From the NCBI GenBank assembly GCA_963831235.1, contig CAWHPS010000035.1, positions 1 to 64,000 of the forward strand: a DNA stretch of 64,000 nucleotides. The letters are read 5' to 3'. The stretch comes from CAWHPS01 sp963831235. Its GTDB lineage: Bacteria; Fibrobacterota; OXYB2-FULL-49-7; JAEUSG01. The position numbers and the translations under genes were made by a program. The notes beneath the pieces are model-generated. The model was not told the DNA's origin. It searched no databases and saw only the letters and a list, made by a program, of their open reading frames with translations. How positions within the stretch are numbered: the first letter of the stretch is position 1; every line of letters begins with the position of its first letter. Shown in pieces: positions 9,821 through 17,782 of this stretch.

Positions 9821-11538
9821 TCTATCCCCCTTACATTGAGCTGGATGGATTTTTCACCCATCCATTCATTCTCTTCAAGCGTAAATGCGAGCGTAACAAG
9901 CCTTCCGGGTTCAGTTACGTGTTGCAATTTGTCTCCCATCTTGAATGCGATTGCATCGAAGACAGTCCTGCCCCCTCTTACCTTTAATTTAAGGTGATTG
10001 GTACCGACAATACGGGGCTCACCTATTATGCGCAAATCCTTTGCATAAAAAACAGGCTTTGGATTTTCAGGTCCATGCGGTTCAAATGATTTTAAACAAT
10101 GAAGGACATCCCAATGAATGTCATCAAGACGATTGATTTCAGTATCAGTTCGGATACTTCGAACAAGGTCAGAAGGCGTGAGTTTTTTTAGAGCAATGGA
10201 ATTAAGTCTTTCCGCGAAAAGGGGGATGTTTTCCTTTTTTAATGTTACTCCTGCAGCAAATTCATGGCCGCCATATTCTTCTAAGAGGTCAGCGCACAAG
10301 GTTATTGCATCAACAACGTGCAGTCCTGGTATGCTCCGAGCCGAACCCCTGCCAAATTCACCTTCAACGCAAATAAGAAGAGCGGGCCTTGCATAACGTT
10401 CAACAATTCTGCTTGCAACTATTCCCACCACTCCCGGATGCCAAGTTTCAGAAGAAAGCACAATAAAATATGTTTTATCAAGATCAATATCCGCATCAAT
10501 CCTGGCAAAACATTCATCCGTAATTGCCTGGTCAATGGTCCTTCGATCAATATTATTCTTTTTAAGCTCAAGTGCAAGTTCGGACGCCCTGTTTGCATCC
10601 TCTGTTAAAAAGAACTCAACGCACTTCCCGGGATCACTTAAGCGGCCCACAGCATTGATAAGAGGTGCTATTTGAAATATCACCTGCCCTGTACTAATGG
10701 TTTTATCGTAAAGGCCTGATATTCTAAGAAGGGCCTTAACTCCCTCGCAGAAACTTCCCTTCAAGCGATTAAAACCTTCCCTGACAAAAATACGATTTTC
10801 GCCTGTAAGGGGAACTATGTCGGCAGTTGTGCCGATTGAAACAAGATCCAGGTATGAAAACACTTCGGTATTATCTTTTCCTGAAAACAATCTTTCGTGC
10901 AAAGCCTGTATCAGTTTGAAGGCAACGCCCACACCAGCAAGACCAGCATCAGGGTAGCCTGAACCAGGCACTTTTGGATTTATTATGGCATACGCCTGGG
11001 GAAGTTTTTCCTGAGGCAAATGATGATCGGTTATAATGACATCCATGTCCAAATCAGCGGCAATGGCCACCTCCGCAGGAGCGGTTATGCCGCAATCAAC
11101 AGTAATAATTAGTGTTGCCCCGCTGTTGTGAATGTGCCTTATACCCTGTTCAGACAAACCATACCCTTCACTTAAACGATTTGGTATATAAAAATCAGCA
11201 TTAACAGAATGTGATTTGAAAAATCGCAGAAGAAGGGCAATTGAAGTAATACCATCAACATCATAATCGCCATGAACGCAAATTTTTTCGTTATTCTGAA
11301 TAGCAAGGATGATTCGCTCAACAGCTTTTTCCATGTCTTTAAAAAGAAAAGGATCGTGGAGTCCTTCTAAAGATGGATTTAGAAAAGACTTTATGGCCAT
11401 GGGATCAGTAATGTTTCTGGCAAAAAGAACAGATGAGGCTATTTCGGGCAGATTTGCCTGTTTGGCAATTGATTTAACAGCTTCCAGATCAAATGAACGC
11501 GGAACAAGTATTTTTTCCTTAACCAAGGTATTATTCAT
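9817..11538 (-). CDS. recJ: Single-stranded-DNA-specific exonuclease RecJ
   Basis: A 5'-3' single-strand DNA exonuclease acting in recombination and mismatch repair. The 573-aa length is normal. The DHH phosphoesterase motifs are complete: HGDYDVDG (about 92-99), VDCGIT (near 150), TDHHLP (about 165-170) and the DHHA1-domain glycine-rich FGRGSARSI near 395. The C-terminal OB-like domain ends the protein. The start ATG at 11538 follows an A-rich leader with no strong Shine-Dalgarno. It is the first gene of a minus-strand unit with argH, the CsgG-like gene and the small membrane protein. Confidence 0.95.
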   Translation of the reverse strand: MNNTLVKEKILVPRSFDLEAVKSIAKQANLPEIASSVLFARNITDPMAIKSFLNPSLEGLHDPFLFKDMEKAVERIILAIQNNEKICVHGDYDVDGITSIALLLRFFKSHSVNADFYIPNRLSEGYGLSEQGIRHIHNSGATLIITVDCGITAPAEVAIAADLDMDVIITDHHLPQEKLPQAYAIINPKVPGSGYPDAGLAGVGVAFKLIQALHERLFSGKDNTEVFSYLDLVSIGTTADIVPLTGENRIFVREGFNRLKGSFCEGVKALLRISGLYDKTISTGQVIFQIAPLINAVGRLSDPGKCVEFFLTEDANRASELALELKKNNIDRRTIDQAITDECFARIDADIDLDKTYFIVLSSETWHPGVVGIVASRIVERYARPALLICVEGEFGRGSARSIPGLHVVDAITLCADLLEEYGGHEFAAGVTLKKENIPLFAERLNSIALKKLTPSDLVRSIRTDTEINRLDDIHWDVLHCLKSFEPHGPENPKPVFYAKDLRIIGEPRIVGTNHLKLKVRGGRTVFDAIAFKMGDKLQHVTEPGRLVTLAFTLEENEWMGEKSIQLNVRGIE

Positions 11539-11765
11539 CTATTTAAACATAATAATGTTAATTTTTTTAATTCAATACATTTGTAAATTAGTTGAGAAAT
11601 TAGAGTTGAGAGTTAAAAGTAATAGAGTTAAAAGTTGAAAGACATGCTTATTTTCCCTGGATATTTTAACTTTTGAGGCAATAATTTCATAAGCTAGTTG
11701 CCGGCCATTCAGATCAATTTGTAAAAATAAGTTCTTAAATATTTTTGGCCACATTTCTTCAAAAT

Positions 11766-11820
11766 AATTGCCGGTCCCTGAGTGTCCGCCGCAGGCGGAC
11801 GTATCGAAGGGACGGCAATT
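11766..11820. repeat. REP-like palindromic repeat, copy 1
   Basis: A hairpin in the 315-bp gap between recJ and the first spoVG-like gene. The outer arms AATTGCCGGTCCC and GGGACGGCAATT pair with one bulge, and an inner arm pair GTCCGCC/GGCGGAC forms the tip. The conserved outer block (GCCGGTCCCTGAGT ... GTATCGAAGGGACGGC) recurs in reverse orientation at 20524-20580. The rest of this gap is A+T-rich with imperfect GAGTTAAAAGT iterations near 11602-11636 and holds no gene I can support. Confidence 0.75.
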
Positions 11821-11853
11821 CGTAGCAAAGGCAAGGGATTGGGATAGTTACTG

Positions 11854-12153
11854 CTATACCTTGTAATCATCAACACAATGGTTGATTACATAAGTGGCAA
11901 GAATCCGGTTGGAAATTTCTTTCCGAGCTTCTTTGTTTGCTGGATAAACAATTGGCCGGAAATCTTTCTTTTTTAAATTGCCTCCGGCAAATGGATATGC
12001 AACATATATCCCCTTTTTCCCTTCTCTTATCCTTATGCCATTGACAACCAATGAATTGTTGAATATTGCCTGGCAGAAGGCGATTGTCTGTGAATTTTCA
12101 AATTTTGTCGGGACGATTTTAAGATCCGTTATATCAATGCTTTGCGTGTTCAT
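11854..12153 (-). CDS. SpoVG family protein (paralogue 2)
   Basis: A 99-aa SpoVG-type protein. SpoVG proteins are small nucleic-acid-binding regulators, known from Bacillus, Staphylococcus, Listeria and Borrelia. The N-terminal beta strands (ITDLKIVPTKFENSQTIAF) and the central GIYVAYPF motif match the family, and the C-terminal helix is basic. The start is supported by AAGGAATAAT before the ATG. It lies 83 bp downstream of a second, more canonical spoVG, so the pair is probably co-transcribed. It diverges from the paralogue mainly in the C-terminal half, which suggests distinct targets. Confidence 0.85.
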   Translation of the reverse strand: MNTQSIDITDLKIVPTKFENSQTIAFCQAIFNNSLVVNGIRIREGKKGIYVAYPFAGGNLKKKDFRPIVYPANKEARKEISNRILATYVINHCVDDYKV

Positions 12154-12236
12154 ATTATTCCTTTTTTTTATATCACACTTTTTTTATTATAATCTAATGA
12201 TTTCCCTAAAGCTCCGGCATTCTTGAAGTTGTTTAT

Positions 12237-12512
12237 TTACGCTGCGATTGCTTTCTCGTAATTTGCGAGAATCGCATCCTGAATTATATTGCGCGTATCG
12301 CGGGTAATTGGGTGGACGATATCATAATATTCGCCATCCTTTCCCTTTTCACCCGGATACCCCACAAAAAGTCCGTTTTCTCCTTTAATAACCTTTAAGT
12401 TATTCAGGCGGAGGGTGCCGTTAAGTACTACATGTGCAAAAGCCTTTATCTTGCTTTCGCTGTTTTTTGACGGGTACATTTTGATCTCAGTTACATCTAA
12501 AGTCGTTTTCAT
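12237..12512 (-). CDS. spoVG: SpoVG family protein (paralogue 1)
   Basis: A 91-aa SpoVG protein with the family pattern VTEIKMYP near the start, KAFAHVVLNG, GLFVGYPGEKGKDGEYYDIVHPI in the middle and a C-terminal helix ILANYEKA. The reading frame extends upstream to 12563, but the ATG at 12512 has a strong AAGGAG box eight bases before it and starts the conserved domain, so I chose it. Spore formation is not implied: SpoVG occurs in many non-sporulating bacteria as a DNA/RNA-binding regulator. It is divergent from the DUF2294 gene across a gap that contains a perfect inverted repeat. Confidence 0.9.
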   Translation of the reverse strand: MKTTLDVTEIKMYPSKNSESKIKAFAHVVLNGTLRLNNLKVIKGENGLFVGYPGEKGKDGEYYDIVHPITRDTRNIIQDAILANYEKAIAA

Positions 12513-12637
12513 GATATCTACTCCTTGTTTGTTTATTAATTTGAATTTAATTTTGAATCTCAAGGTACCGGAGCCTTAGGAATTTCAAAGAACTTTGCTG
12601 CCCCATTTCTTAAGGCGCACTTAAAATATAACAACGA

Positions 12638-12660
12638 AGTGTGACAAAAGATGTCACACT
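12638..12660. promoter_or_regulatory. Perfect inverted repeat in the spoVG/DUF2294 divergent gap
   Basis: AGTGTGACA and TGTCACACT are perfect 9-bp arms around an AAAGA spacer, midway between divergent gene starts. The half-site TGTGA resembles sites of CRP/FNR-family regulators, but the spacing between TGTGA and TCACA is nine bases rather than six. No T-run follows on either strand, so an operator fits better than a terminator. Confidence 0.5.
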
Positions 12661-12757
12661 ACAAATATTTTTAACTTTGTTGGTTCTTCCCCGTTCATTC
12701 TCAGAATCCGGACGGAAATCGATTTGAATTCTTAAACACGTTAAGTATATTATTCCC

Positions 12758-13135
12758 ATGACAAATCCCATTGGTACAAAAGGGCAGATTGAAGCCGAGA
12801 TCAGCGAGGCTGTAATACGGTTCGAAAAGGAATATATGGGGCGCGGCCCCTTATCGTGCAAAACTATCATTACCGACGACATGGTGCTGGTCCGTTTGAA
12901 GGGTGTTCTCACCAAGGCCGAATTACAACTTGCTACCTCAAATGATTTTTCGAGAGGGCGAGGACTTATAAAGACAATGCGCGCTGAATTACTTGAAAAA
13001 GGCCGTCCTCTGCTGGAAGCCATGATCAAAAGCGTCCTAAATATTAAAATTCTAAGCCTTCATACGGATATCAGCACAGCCACGGGTGAACGGGTCATCA
13101 TATTCATCCTGGAATCGCCTGTGAAACAATTTTGA
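12758..13135 (+). CDS. DUF2294 domain protein
   Basis: A 125-aa cytoplasmic protein of the DUF2294 family (Na-translocating-ATPase-associated in some annotations; biochemical role unclear). It shows the family pattern: an N-terminal helix KGQIEAEISEAVIRFEKEYMGRGP, a strand DDMVLVRLKGVLTKAE and the C-terminal LHTDISTATGERVIIFIL. No membrane segment is seen. It is monocistronic, divergent from spoVG, and followed by a MITE-like element. The start ATG lies after TTCCC with only a weak ribosome-binding site, but the conserved N-terminus begins here. Confidence 0.8.
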   Translation: MTNPIGTKGQIEAEISEAVIRFEKEYMGRGPLSCKTIITDDMVLVRLKGVLTKAELQLATSNDFSRGRGLIKTMRAELLEKGRPLLEAMIKSVLNIKILSLHTDISTATGERVIIFILESPVKQF

Positions 13136-13148
13136 ACTATTCGGTTAA

Positions 13149-13309
13149 GAGCCTGTTTGAAAAGTATTCCGTCGGCCCGAGAACGAGCGAGAAAAGGAAT
13201 GGCAAGGCGCGCGAATGAGGCGTATCCTTCTGTGATACGGCGAATGAGCGCAACGCCGCCAGTCCTTTTCGCAGCCGGTTGAAGCCAGGAAGGCTTTTCA
13301 AACAGGCTC
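13149..13309. mobile_element. MITE-like non-coding element
   Basis: A 161-bp element bounded by perfect 16-bp terminal inverted repeats (GAGCCTGTTTGAAAAG at 13149-13164 and its complement at 13294-13309). It is flanked on both sides by TAA (13146-13148 and 13310-13312), a likely 3-bp target duplication. The inside is G+C-rich and has no open frame of useful length. It resembles non-autonomous elements mobilised by a transposase elsewhere. Confidence 0.75.
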
Positions 13310-13342
13310 TAAGACAAATTATTTGATCCCAGGCTTTTAGGT

Positions 13343-13465
13343 AACGTATATTTATAACAGGTAAGGACAGGCCGGCTTAGTAACCTGACCGGCAGGATTC
13401 TTACCCAGCAGAAATACGGCTGACAATTTGCGCCGAACCCCATGCGGGAGCGGTGATAACGTGCG
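13343..13465 (+). ncRNA. Candidate structured leader RNA upstream of the kinase-like gene
   Basis: The sequence between the MITE and the terminator can fold strongly: GGTAAG (13361-13366 region) pairs with CTTACC, enclosing a CCGG/CCGG stem. Downstream, CGGCT (13417-13421) can pair with AGCCG (13466-13470), which is also the left arm of the terminator, giving a possible anti-terminator. I do not recognise a known riboswitch class, and TPP, FMN, cobalamin, ZTP and T-box consensus elements were not found. The layout suits conditional termination ahead of the kinase-like operon. Confidence 0.35.
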
Positions 13466-13504
13466 AGCCGACGTTTTCCAAACAAGGAAACCGTCGGCTT
13501 TTTT
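13466..13504 (+). terminator. Intrinsic terminator/attenuator before the kinase-like operon
   Basis: AGCCGACG (13466-13473) pairs with CGTCGGCT (13492-13499), extended by TTTCC/GGAAA, with a six-T run at 13499-13504. It lies 36 bp before the ATG at 13541 and points in the gene direction, so it would stop transcripts before the operon unless relieved. It could also end an upstream transcript of the DUF2294 gene. Confidence 0.75.
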
Positions 13505-13540
13505 ATTTTGGGCCTGAAAAACAGCCTCGAAAGGAGAAAA

Positions 13541-15313
13541 ATGAGAGACAAGAACTTTGCGATTGAACAGGGGCAAATCATCATACATACCCAGGGTGCG
13601 ATATGCACCAATAAGCGTGATCTGATTGACAGCGGAATTTTCAAGACCATAGTTGGATTTTATCTCAAAGAACTCCAAAGCGAAGATTCGCCCATACTTC
13701 ATAAGACCGGCCTGTCGGATTTTCATCAGACGGAGCGCATCGCAGTTATGATCGCATTAATGCAAGACCTAAGCGAATCACTGCTGGATAATGTCGCCGA
13801 AAAGTACTCTTTCATCCATGTCCCGGTTTCGCAATTCCAGAGAACAGGTTTGCACGAATTTGTCGAAGGGCTTTATGATTTCTGGCGATCATTCGACCGG
13901 TATATGGTATTGCACGCCATGCCCGGCCCCAGCGGCTTTGATCAAAGGCCCTACCGTTCCTTCAATGCCACGATTGAAACATTGTCGCATACGGTAAGAG
14001 CGGTGTACCGTGATGTCTGTGAAAACCTGACCGGCGCCCACCCCAGGGTTTATCGACAAGTTTCCGCGGGATGCAACATAGGGCTTATCGCACTACCTGT
14101 CCAGACTCGCATTGTTTCCCCCTGTTATCTGGAAGCCATCAAGGACATTCCGCATATCCGGCAGGTTTGGATTACCCCGCCCATGATCATGGATCCGCCT
14201 ATGAATGTCAGAACCGGCCAGTTCGAACAGGTTGCTTCCAATCCCTTGGATGAAATTGAGCTTAACAAGGAAGAGTGGCTTTGCTATCCGGCATGCGTTG
14301 GAACGCTGACAATTTTCATTTATTTTCATCAATCTTTTATGGGATTAGGGTGCGCACTATCCAACCTTTTTGAACTGGCCACAGACAACAAGATTGAGCA
14401 AGGGCCTGACGCTTTATTTTTATTCGGCGCGCCGGAAGCGGCCTTCCGAAAATACGGCGGATCGGAAACGGTATTTTATGATGACTTGCAAAACGAAATG
14501 CTTGTGGCTGCCGTTCCCTGCAAACCGAAATACGGCTACTTCGGATACCTGAAAAAGATGACCTTGACAATGCACAATATCATTATGATGAAAAGGGGAC
14601 GAATGCCGTTTCATGGGGCCATGGTCCATATCAAACTTAAAACAGGCAGACAGGCCACGCTTTTGATCATCGGCGACACCGCCACCGGCAAATCGGAATC
14701 ACTTGAAGCTTTTAGAATCCTCGGAAAAGACCGCATCAGCGAGATGCGGATTATCGCCGATGACATGGGAACAATTGACATTAAGCATAACGGCCTGATT
14801 GGATACGGCACCGAAATCGGCGCTTTTATACGGCTTGATGATCTCCAGCAGGGTTACGCCTTCCATCAAATAGACCGCGCCATTATTATGAGCCCGCAAA
14901 AAATAAACGCGCGGGTGGTGCTGCCGGTCACCACCTATGCAGATGTTGTTCTGGGATATCCCATTAATGTCATTCTTTACGCCAACAATTATGAAAATGC
15001 AGACACTCTTCATCCGGTGTTGACTCAGTTCGGCAGTTCCGAGGAAGCCATCCGGGTTTACGGCAAAGGCTCTTCCATGGCAAAAGGGACCACAACCGCG
15101 ACCGGCCTGGTAAACAGTTATTTTGCCAATGTTTTCGGTCCTGCGCAATACCGGGATATTCACGAACCGATTGCGCTTCGGACGTTTAAAGCCGCTTTTG
15201 AGAACAAAGTCTGGGTGGGGGAATTACGGACGCAACTCGGAATAAAAGGTTGCGAAACCGAAGGACCCGCAACCGCCGCCAGGGCACTATTAACATTAAT
15301 CGAAAACATATAA
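13541..15313 (+). CDS. PEPCK/HPr-kinase-like P-loop protein
   Basis: A 590-aa cytoplasmic protein with the PEP carboxykinase/HPr kinase type of P-loop. The Walker A motif GDTATGKSE lies near residue 376, an Asp pair IIADDM (kinase-2-like, as in PEPCK) near 405, and a MPFHGA segment that resembles the MHCSA region of PEPCK precedes the P-loop. The C-terminal part (about 500-590) also follows the PEPCK arrangement. The N-terminal ~340 residues are not recognised. The frame is open from 13508, but the ATG at 13541 has AAGGAG five bases upstream. It heads a cassette with an AroC-like protein, a 38-aa ORF, PurC and a carbonic anhydrase. Substrate is unknown. Base composition is G+C-richer than the surroundings, suggesting transfer. 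Confidence 0.6.
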   Translation: MRDKNFAIEQGQIIIHTQGAICTNKRDLIDSGIFKTIVGFYLKELQSEDSPILHKTGLSDFHQTERIAVMIALMQDLSESLLDNVAEKYSFIHVPVSQFQRTGLHEFVEGLYDFWRSFDRYMVLHAMPGPSGFDQRPYRSFNATIETLSHTVRAVYRDVCENLTGAHPRVYRQVSAGCNIGLIALPVQTRIVSPCYLEAIKDIPHIRQVWITPPMIMDPPMNVRTGQFEQVASNPLDEIELNKEEWLCYPACVGTLTIFIYFHQSFMGLGCALSNLFELATDNKIEQGPDALFLFGAPEAAFRKYGGSETVFYDDLQNEMLVAAVPCKPKYGYFGYLKKMTLTMHNIIMMKRGRMPFHGAMVHIKLKTGRQATLLIIGDTATGKSESLEAFRILGKDRISEMRIIADDMGTIDIKHNGLIGYGTEIGAFIRLDDLQQGYAFHQIDRAIIMSPQKINARVVLPVTTYADVVLGYPINVILYANNYENADTLHPVLTQFGSSEEAIRVYGKGSSMAKGTTTATGLVNSYFANVFGPAQYRDIHEPIALRTFKAAFENKVWVGELRTQLGIKGCETEGPATAARALLTLIENI

Positions 15314-15325
15314 CAAGGGAGGGTT

Positions 15326-16657
15326 ATGTTCGGGTGTCATACGGGAAAACTGTTTCAGGTTACTGTTGCGGGTGGATCATATCAGGAAGGTCTGGCGGCA
15401 ATCATTCAGGGGGTTCCACCGGGCCTCGAAATATCAGAAGCAGAGTTGTACGGCGATCTGCTGCTTCGAAAACCTGGTGCGGATGAACTCTCTTCGCCCA
15501 GAAAAGAACCGGATTTGCCGGTCATCTATTCCGGCCTGAATGTGGATGATACTGTCCCCGGTGCGAACAATAAGAACCATACCAATGGAACACCGCTGAC
15601 TGTTCTTATTCCGAATCTGGATCGGCATGACATCCATGTCCGCCAGTATCAGGAAACCAACCGGACGCCAAGACCCGGGCATGCCTCCTACGCGTCATTC
15701 CAAAAGTACGGCCCCTGCGACGATGCCATCGGCGCCGGGATTTTCAGCGGGCGGTATACCGCCCCGATTGTGGCGGCCGGGAGTGTTGCAAAGAAAATTC
15801 TGCTGAAGGCCGGCATTGAAGTGTTTGGGTTTGTAAAAGAAGCCGCGGGTGTGCGATGCAATGATATCAGCATCGATATGGCGCGAAAGAACGTGGCTGC
15901 TTATAAAAGTATGCGTTGCGCTTTGGATCCTTTTTATCAGGAAGTTTATGTTTCACGGCAAATCCACATGGGGATGAGTTTGCTTCAAAAAATGAGTGTT
16001 CTTGCGGATATTGAAAAGCGGATCGATCTCATTCGCGAAAAAGCGGATTCATATGATCCGGTGGCTATTGCAAAGACCTATGGCGTGCACCCGATTGTGA
16101 ATTGCCCGGACCTTGGCACAGCTCAAGAAATGCTGGCCGCCTGCAATAAAATAACCCAAACGGGAGATTCCAGCGGCGGGCTGATTGAAGTTATAGCCAC
16201 AGGTCTTCCAGTGGGAATTGGAGAACCGGTTTTCGACAAACTGGATGCCGAACTGGGCCGGATGCTGGGTATCGGAGCGGTCAAGGGGGTGGAAATCGGG
16301 GCTGGATTTGCGGTCAAAGACATGACAGGATCGCAAAACAATGATCAGTTATTTTCTAGGAATAGTGAGGTAATCTTCTCTTCCAACAATGCCGGTGGCG
16401 TGACAGGCGGTCTGAGCACTGGACAACCCGTTGTCGTTCGTATTGCGGTTAAACCCACACCCACGATAGACAAAAAGCAAAACACAATTGACAAATACAC
16501 ACTGCAAAACATGCCGCTTGCGGCTATTACCCGGCGAGACCCTACTATTGTGGGTAGAATCTGGCCCGTGGCTGAAAGCATGACAGCAATTATTCTGCTT
16601 GATGCACTGATAATGCACTGGGGCTATCAGAATATGCGAAAAATAGTTGAGGCGTAA
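15326..16657 (+). CDS. Divergent chorismate-synthase-like protein
   Basis: A 443-aa AroC-fold protein. It keeps the RPGHASY motif near 115 (with one of the two conserved His), the GVEIGAGF motif near 317, the SNNAGGVTGGLSTGQP motif near 352 followed by VKPTPTI, and the C-terminal RRDPTIVGR. The N-terminal motif GESHG of true AroC, which carries the other catalytic His, is replaced by a GGSYQ sequence at residues 16-20. The protein is also about 60-80 residues longer than usual, with an extra segment near 60-100. It may therefore bind FMN but catalyse something other than EPSP to chorismate. It starts 13 bp after the kinase-like gene with AGGGAGG upstream. Confidence 0.6.
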   Translation: MFGCHTGKLFQVTVAGGSYQEGLAAIIQGVPPGLEISEAELYGDLLLRKPGADELSSPRKEPDLPVIYSGLNVDDTVPGANNKNHTNGTPLTVLIPNLDRHDIHVRQYQETNRTPRPGHASYASFQKYGPCDDAIGAGIFSGRYTAPIVAAGSVAKKILLKAGIEVFGFVKEAAGVRCNDISIDMARKNVAAYKSMRCALDPFYQEVYVSRQIHMGMSLLQKMSVLADIEKRIDLIREKADSYDPVAIAKTYGVHPIVNCPDLGTAQEMLAACNKITQTGDSSGGLIEVIATGLPVGIGEPVFDKLDAELGRMLGIGAVKGVEIGAGFAVKDMTGSQNNDQLFSRNSEVIFSSNNAGGVTGGLSTGQPVVVRIAVKPTPTIDKKQNTIDKYTLQNMPLAAITRRDPTIVGRIWPVAESMTAIILLDALIMHWGYQNMRKIVEA

Positions 16658-16670
16658 CTGAGGTAAAATC

Positions 16671-16787
16671 ATGATTAACATATTTAAAGCCGAACAATCC
16701 CTGAAGAAGAATCTGACAACCACGGCCATCAATGACCAGCTTTTGCGCGCATGTAAACAAAAAAATATCCATCAAAAACTTTCTTGA
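16671..16787 (+). CDS. Small ORF, 38 aa, between aroC-like and purC
   Basis: An ATG at 16671 is preceded by GAGG at a spacing of seven bases and opens a 38-codon frame ending at the TGA at 16785. Its stop overlaps the ribosome-binding site of purC, which is typical of translational coupling. The predicted peptide is basic and polar (starts MINIFKAEQSLKKN, ends HQKLS), with no signal peptide or membrane helix. It matches nothing I recognise. It could be a real small protein, a substrate peptide or a coupling leader for purC. Confidence 0.4.
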   Translation: MINIFKAEQSLKKNLTTTAINDQLLRACKQKNIHQKLS

Positions 16788-16798
16788 AAGGAGCCACC

Positions 16799-17764
16799 AT
16801 GTTATCTCATGAACAAATTTCAGCCAACCTGACAAACTGTCTTGATGACACCGCCTTCCTCGGACTGCCGAAACTCCGCCGTGGAAAAGTAAGGGACGTC
16901 TATGATTTGGAGGATCGTCTGCTGCTGGTAACCACCGACAGAATAAGCGCTTTTGACCGGGTACTGGCCTCCATTCCATTCAAAGGGCAGATACTGAATG
17001 AAATCAGCGCATTCTGGTTCAACAAGACCCGGCACATCATCCAAAACCATGTCCTGGACATTCCAGATCCCAATGTTACACTCGCCCGTAAATGCAGGGT
17101 CCTCCCCATCGAGTTTGTAGTGCGCGGCTATTTGACCGGTTCCACCGCCACTTCAGCCTGGATGCAATATGAAGCGGGCAACCGTGTCATTTGCGGCAAC
17201 CCCGTTCCTGACGGCATGAAAAAAAACCAGAAATTCGAAAAACCCATCTTAACGCCGACCACCAAATCCGAACAACACGATGAATCCATCTCCGCCGCCG
17301 AAATTCTGTCGCGGAATATTATCGATAAGAAAACCTGGTGCGAGATTGAAGAAATAGTGCTGGCTCTTTTTAACTTCGGCAATAAAGTGGCTGCAGAAAA
17401 CGGACTTATCCTTGTGGATACGAAATATGAGATTGGCGTCGACGACAATGGAAAACTTACACTTATCGACGAGGTACATACGCCGGATTCATCCCGCTAT
17501 TGGATTGCTGAAACATATGCTAACCGCTATTTAGTCGGGCTGGAACCGGAGAACATCGACAAGGAATTTTTACGCCTATGGTTTATTCGGAACTGCGATC
17601 CCTACCGTGACGAAGTTTTACCCACAGCGCCCGCTGAATTGATCGTGGAAATGTCCCGTCGTTATATGCAGCTCTATCAGATGATTACCGGAGATCTTTT
17701 TTTACCGGAAGCAAACGCCCCCATTAAGGAGCGGCTGCGAACCAATCTGCTTTCATTTAAATAA
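16799..17764 (+). CDS. purC: Phosphoribosylaminoimidazole-succinocarboxamide (SAICAR) synthase
   Basis: Joins aspartate to CAIR with ATP in de novo purine synthesis. The 321-aa product belongs to the longer (eukaryote-like) PurC type. Visible motifs are GKVRDVYD near 22, TDRISAFD near 42, EFVVRGYLTGS near 105, SEQHDESIS near 155 and DEVHTPDSSRYW near 220. I chose the ATG at 16799, preceded by AAAGGAG, over the in-frame TTG at 16784. All key motifs are kept, so it should be an active SAICAR synthase. Its place between AroC-like and carbonic anhydrase genes, rather than in a pur operon, is odd and may mean an acquired paralogue with a related substrate. Confidence 0.9.
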   Translation: MLSHEQISANLTNCLDDTAFLGLPKLRRGKVRDVYDLEDRLLLVTTDRISAFDRVLASIPFKGQILNEISAFWFNKTRHIIQNHVLDIPDPNVTLARKCRVLPIEFVVRGYLTGSTATSAWMQYEAGNRVICGNPVPDGMKKNQKFEKPILTPTTKSEQHDESISAAEILSRNIIDKKTWCEIEEIVLALFNFGNKVAAENGLILVDTKYEIGVDDNGKLTLIDEVHTPDSSRYWIAETYANRYLVGLEPENIDKEFLRLWFIRNCDPYRDEVLPTAPAELIVEMSRRYMQLYQMITGDLFLPEANAPIKERLRTNLLSFK

Positions 17765-17782
17765 CGGCCCGGTCAGGATAAA

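Noticed and set aside
13343..13465. The leader before the kinase-like gene as a cobalamin, ZTP, FMN or T-box riboswitch.
   Set aside because: None of the conserved core words of these classes is present; it is kept only as an unclassified structured leader.
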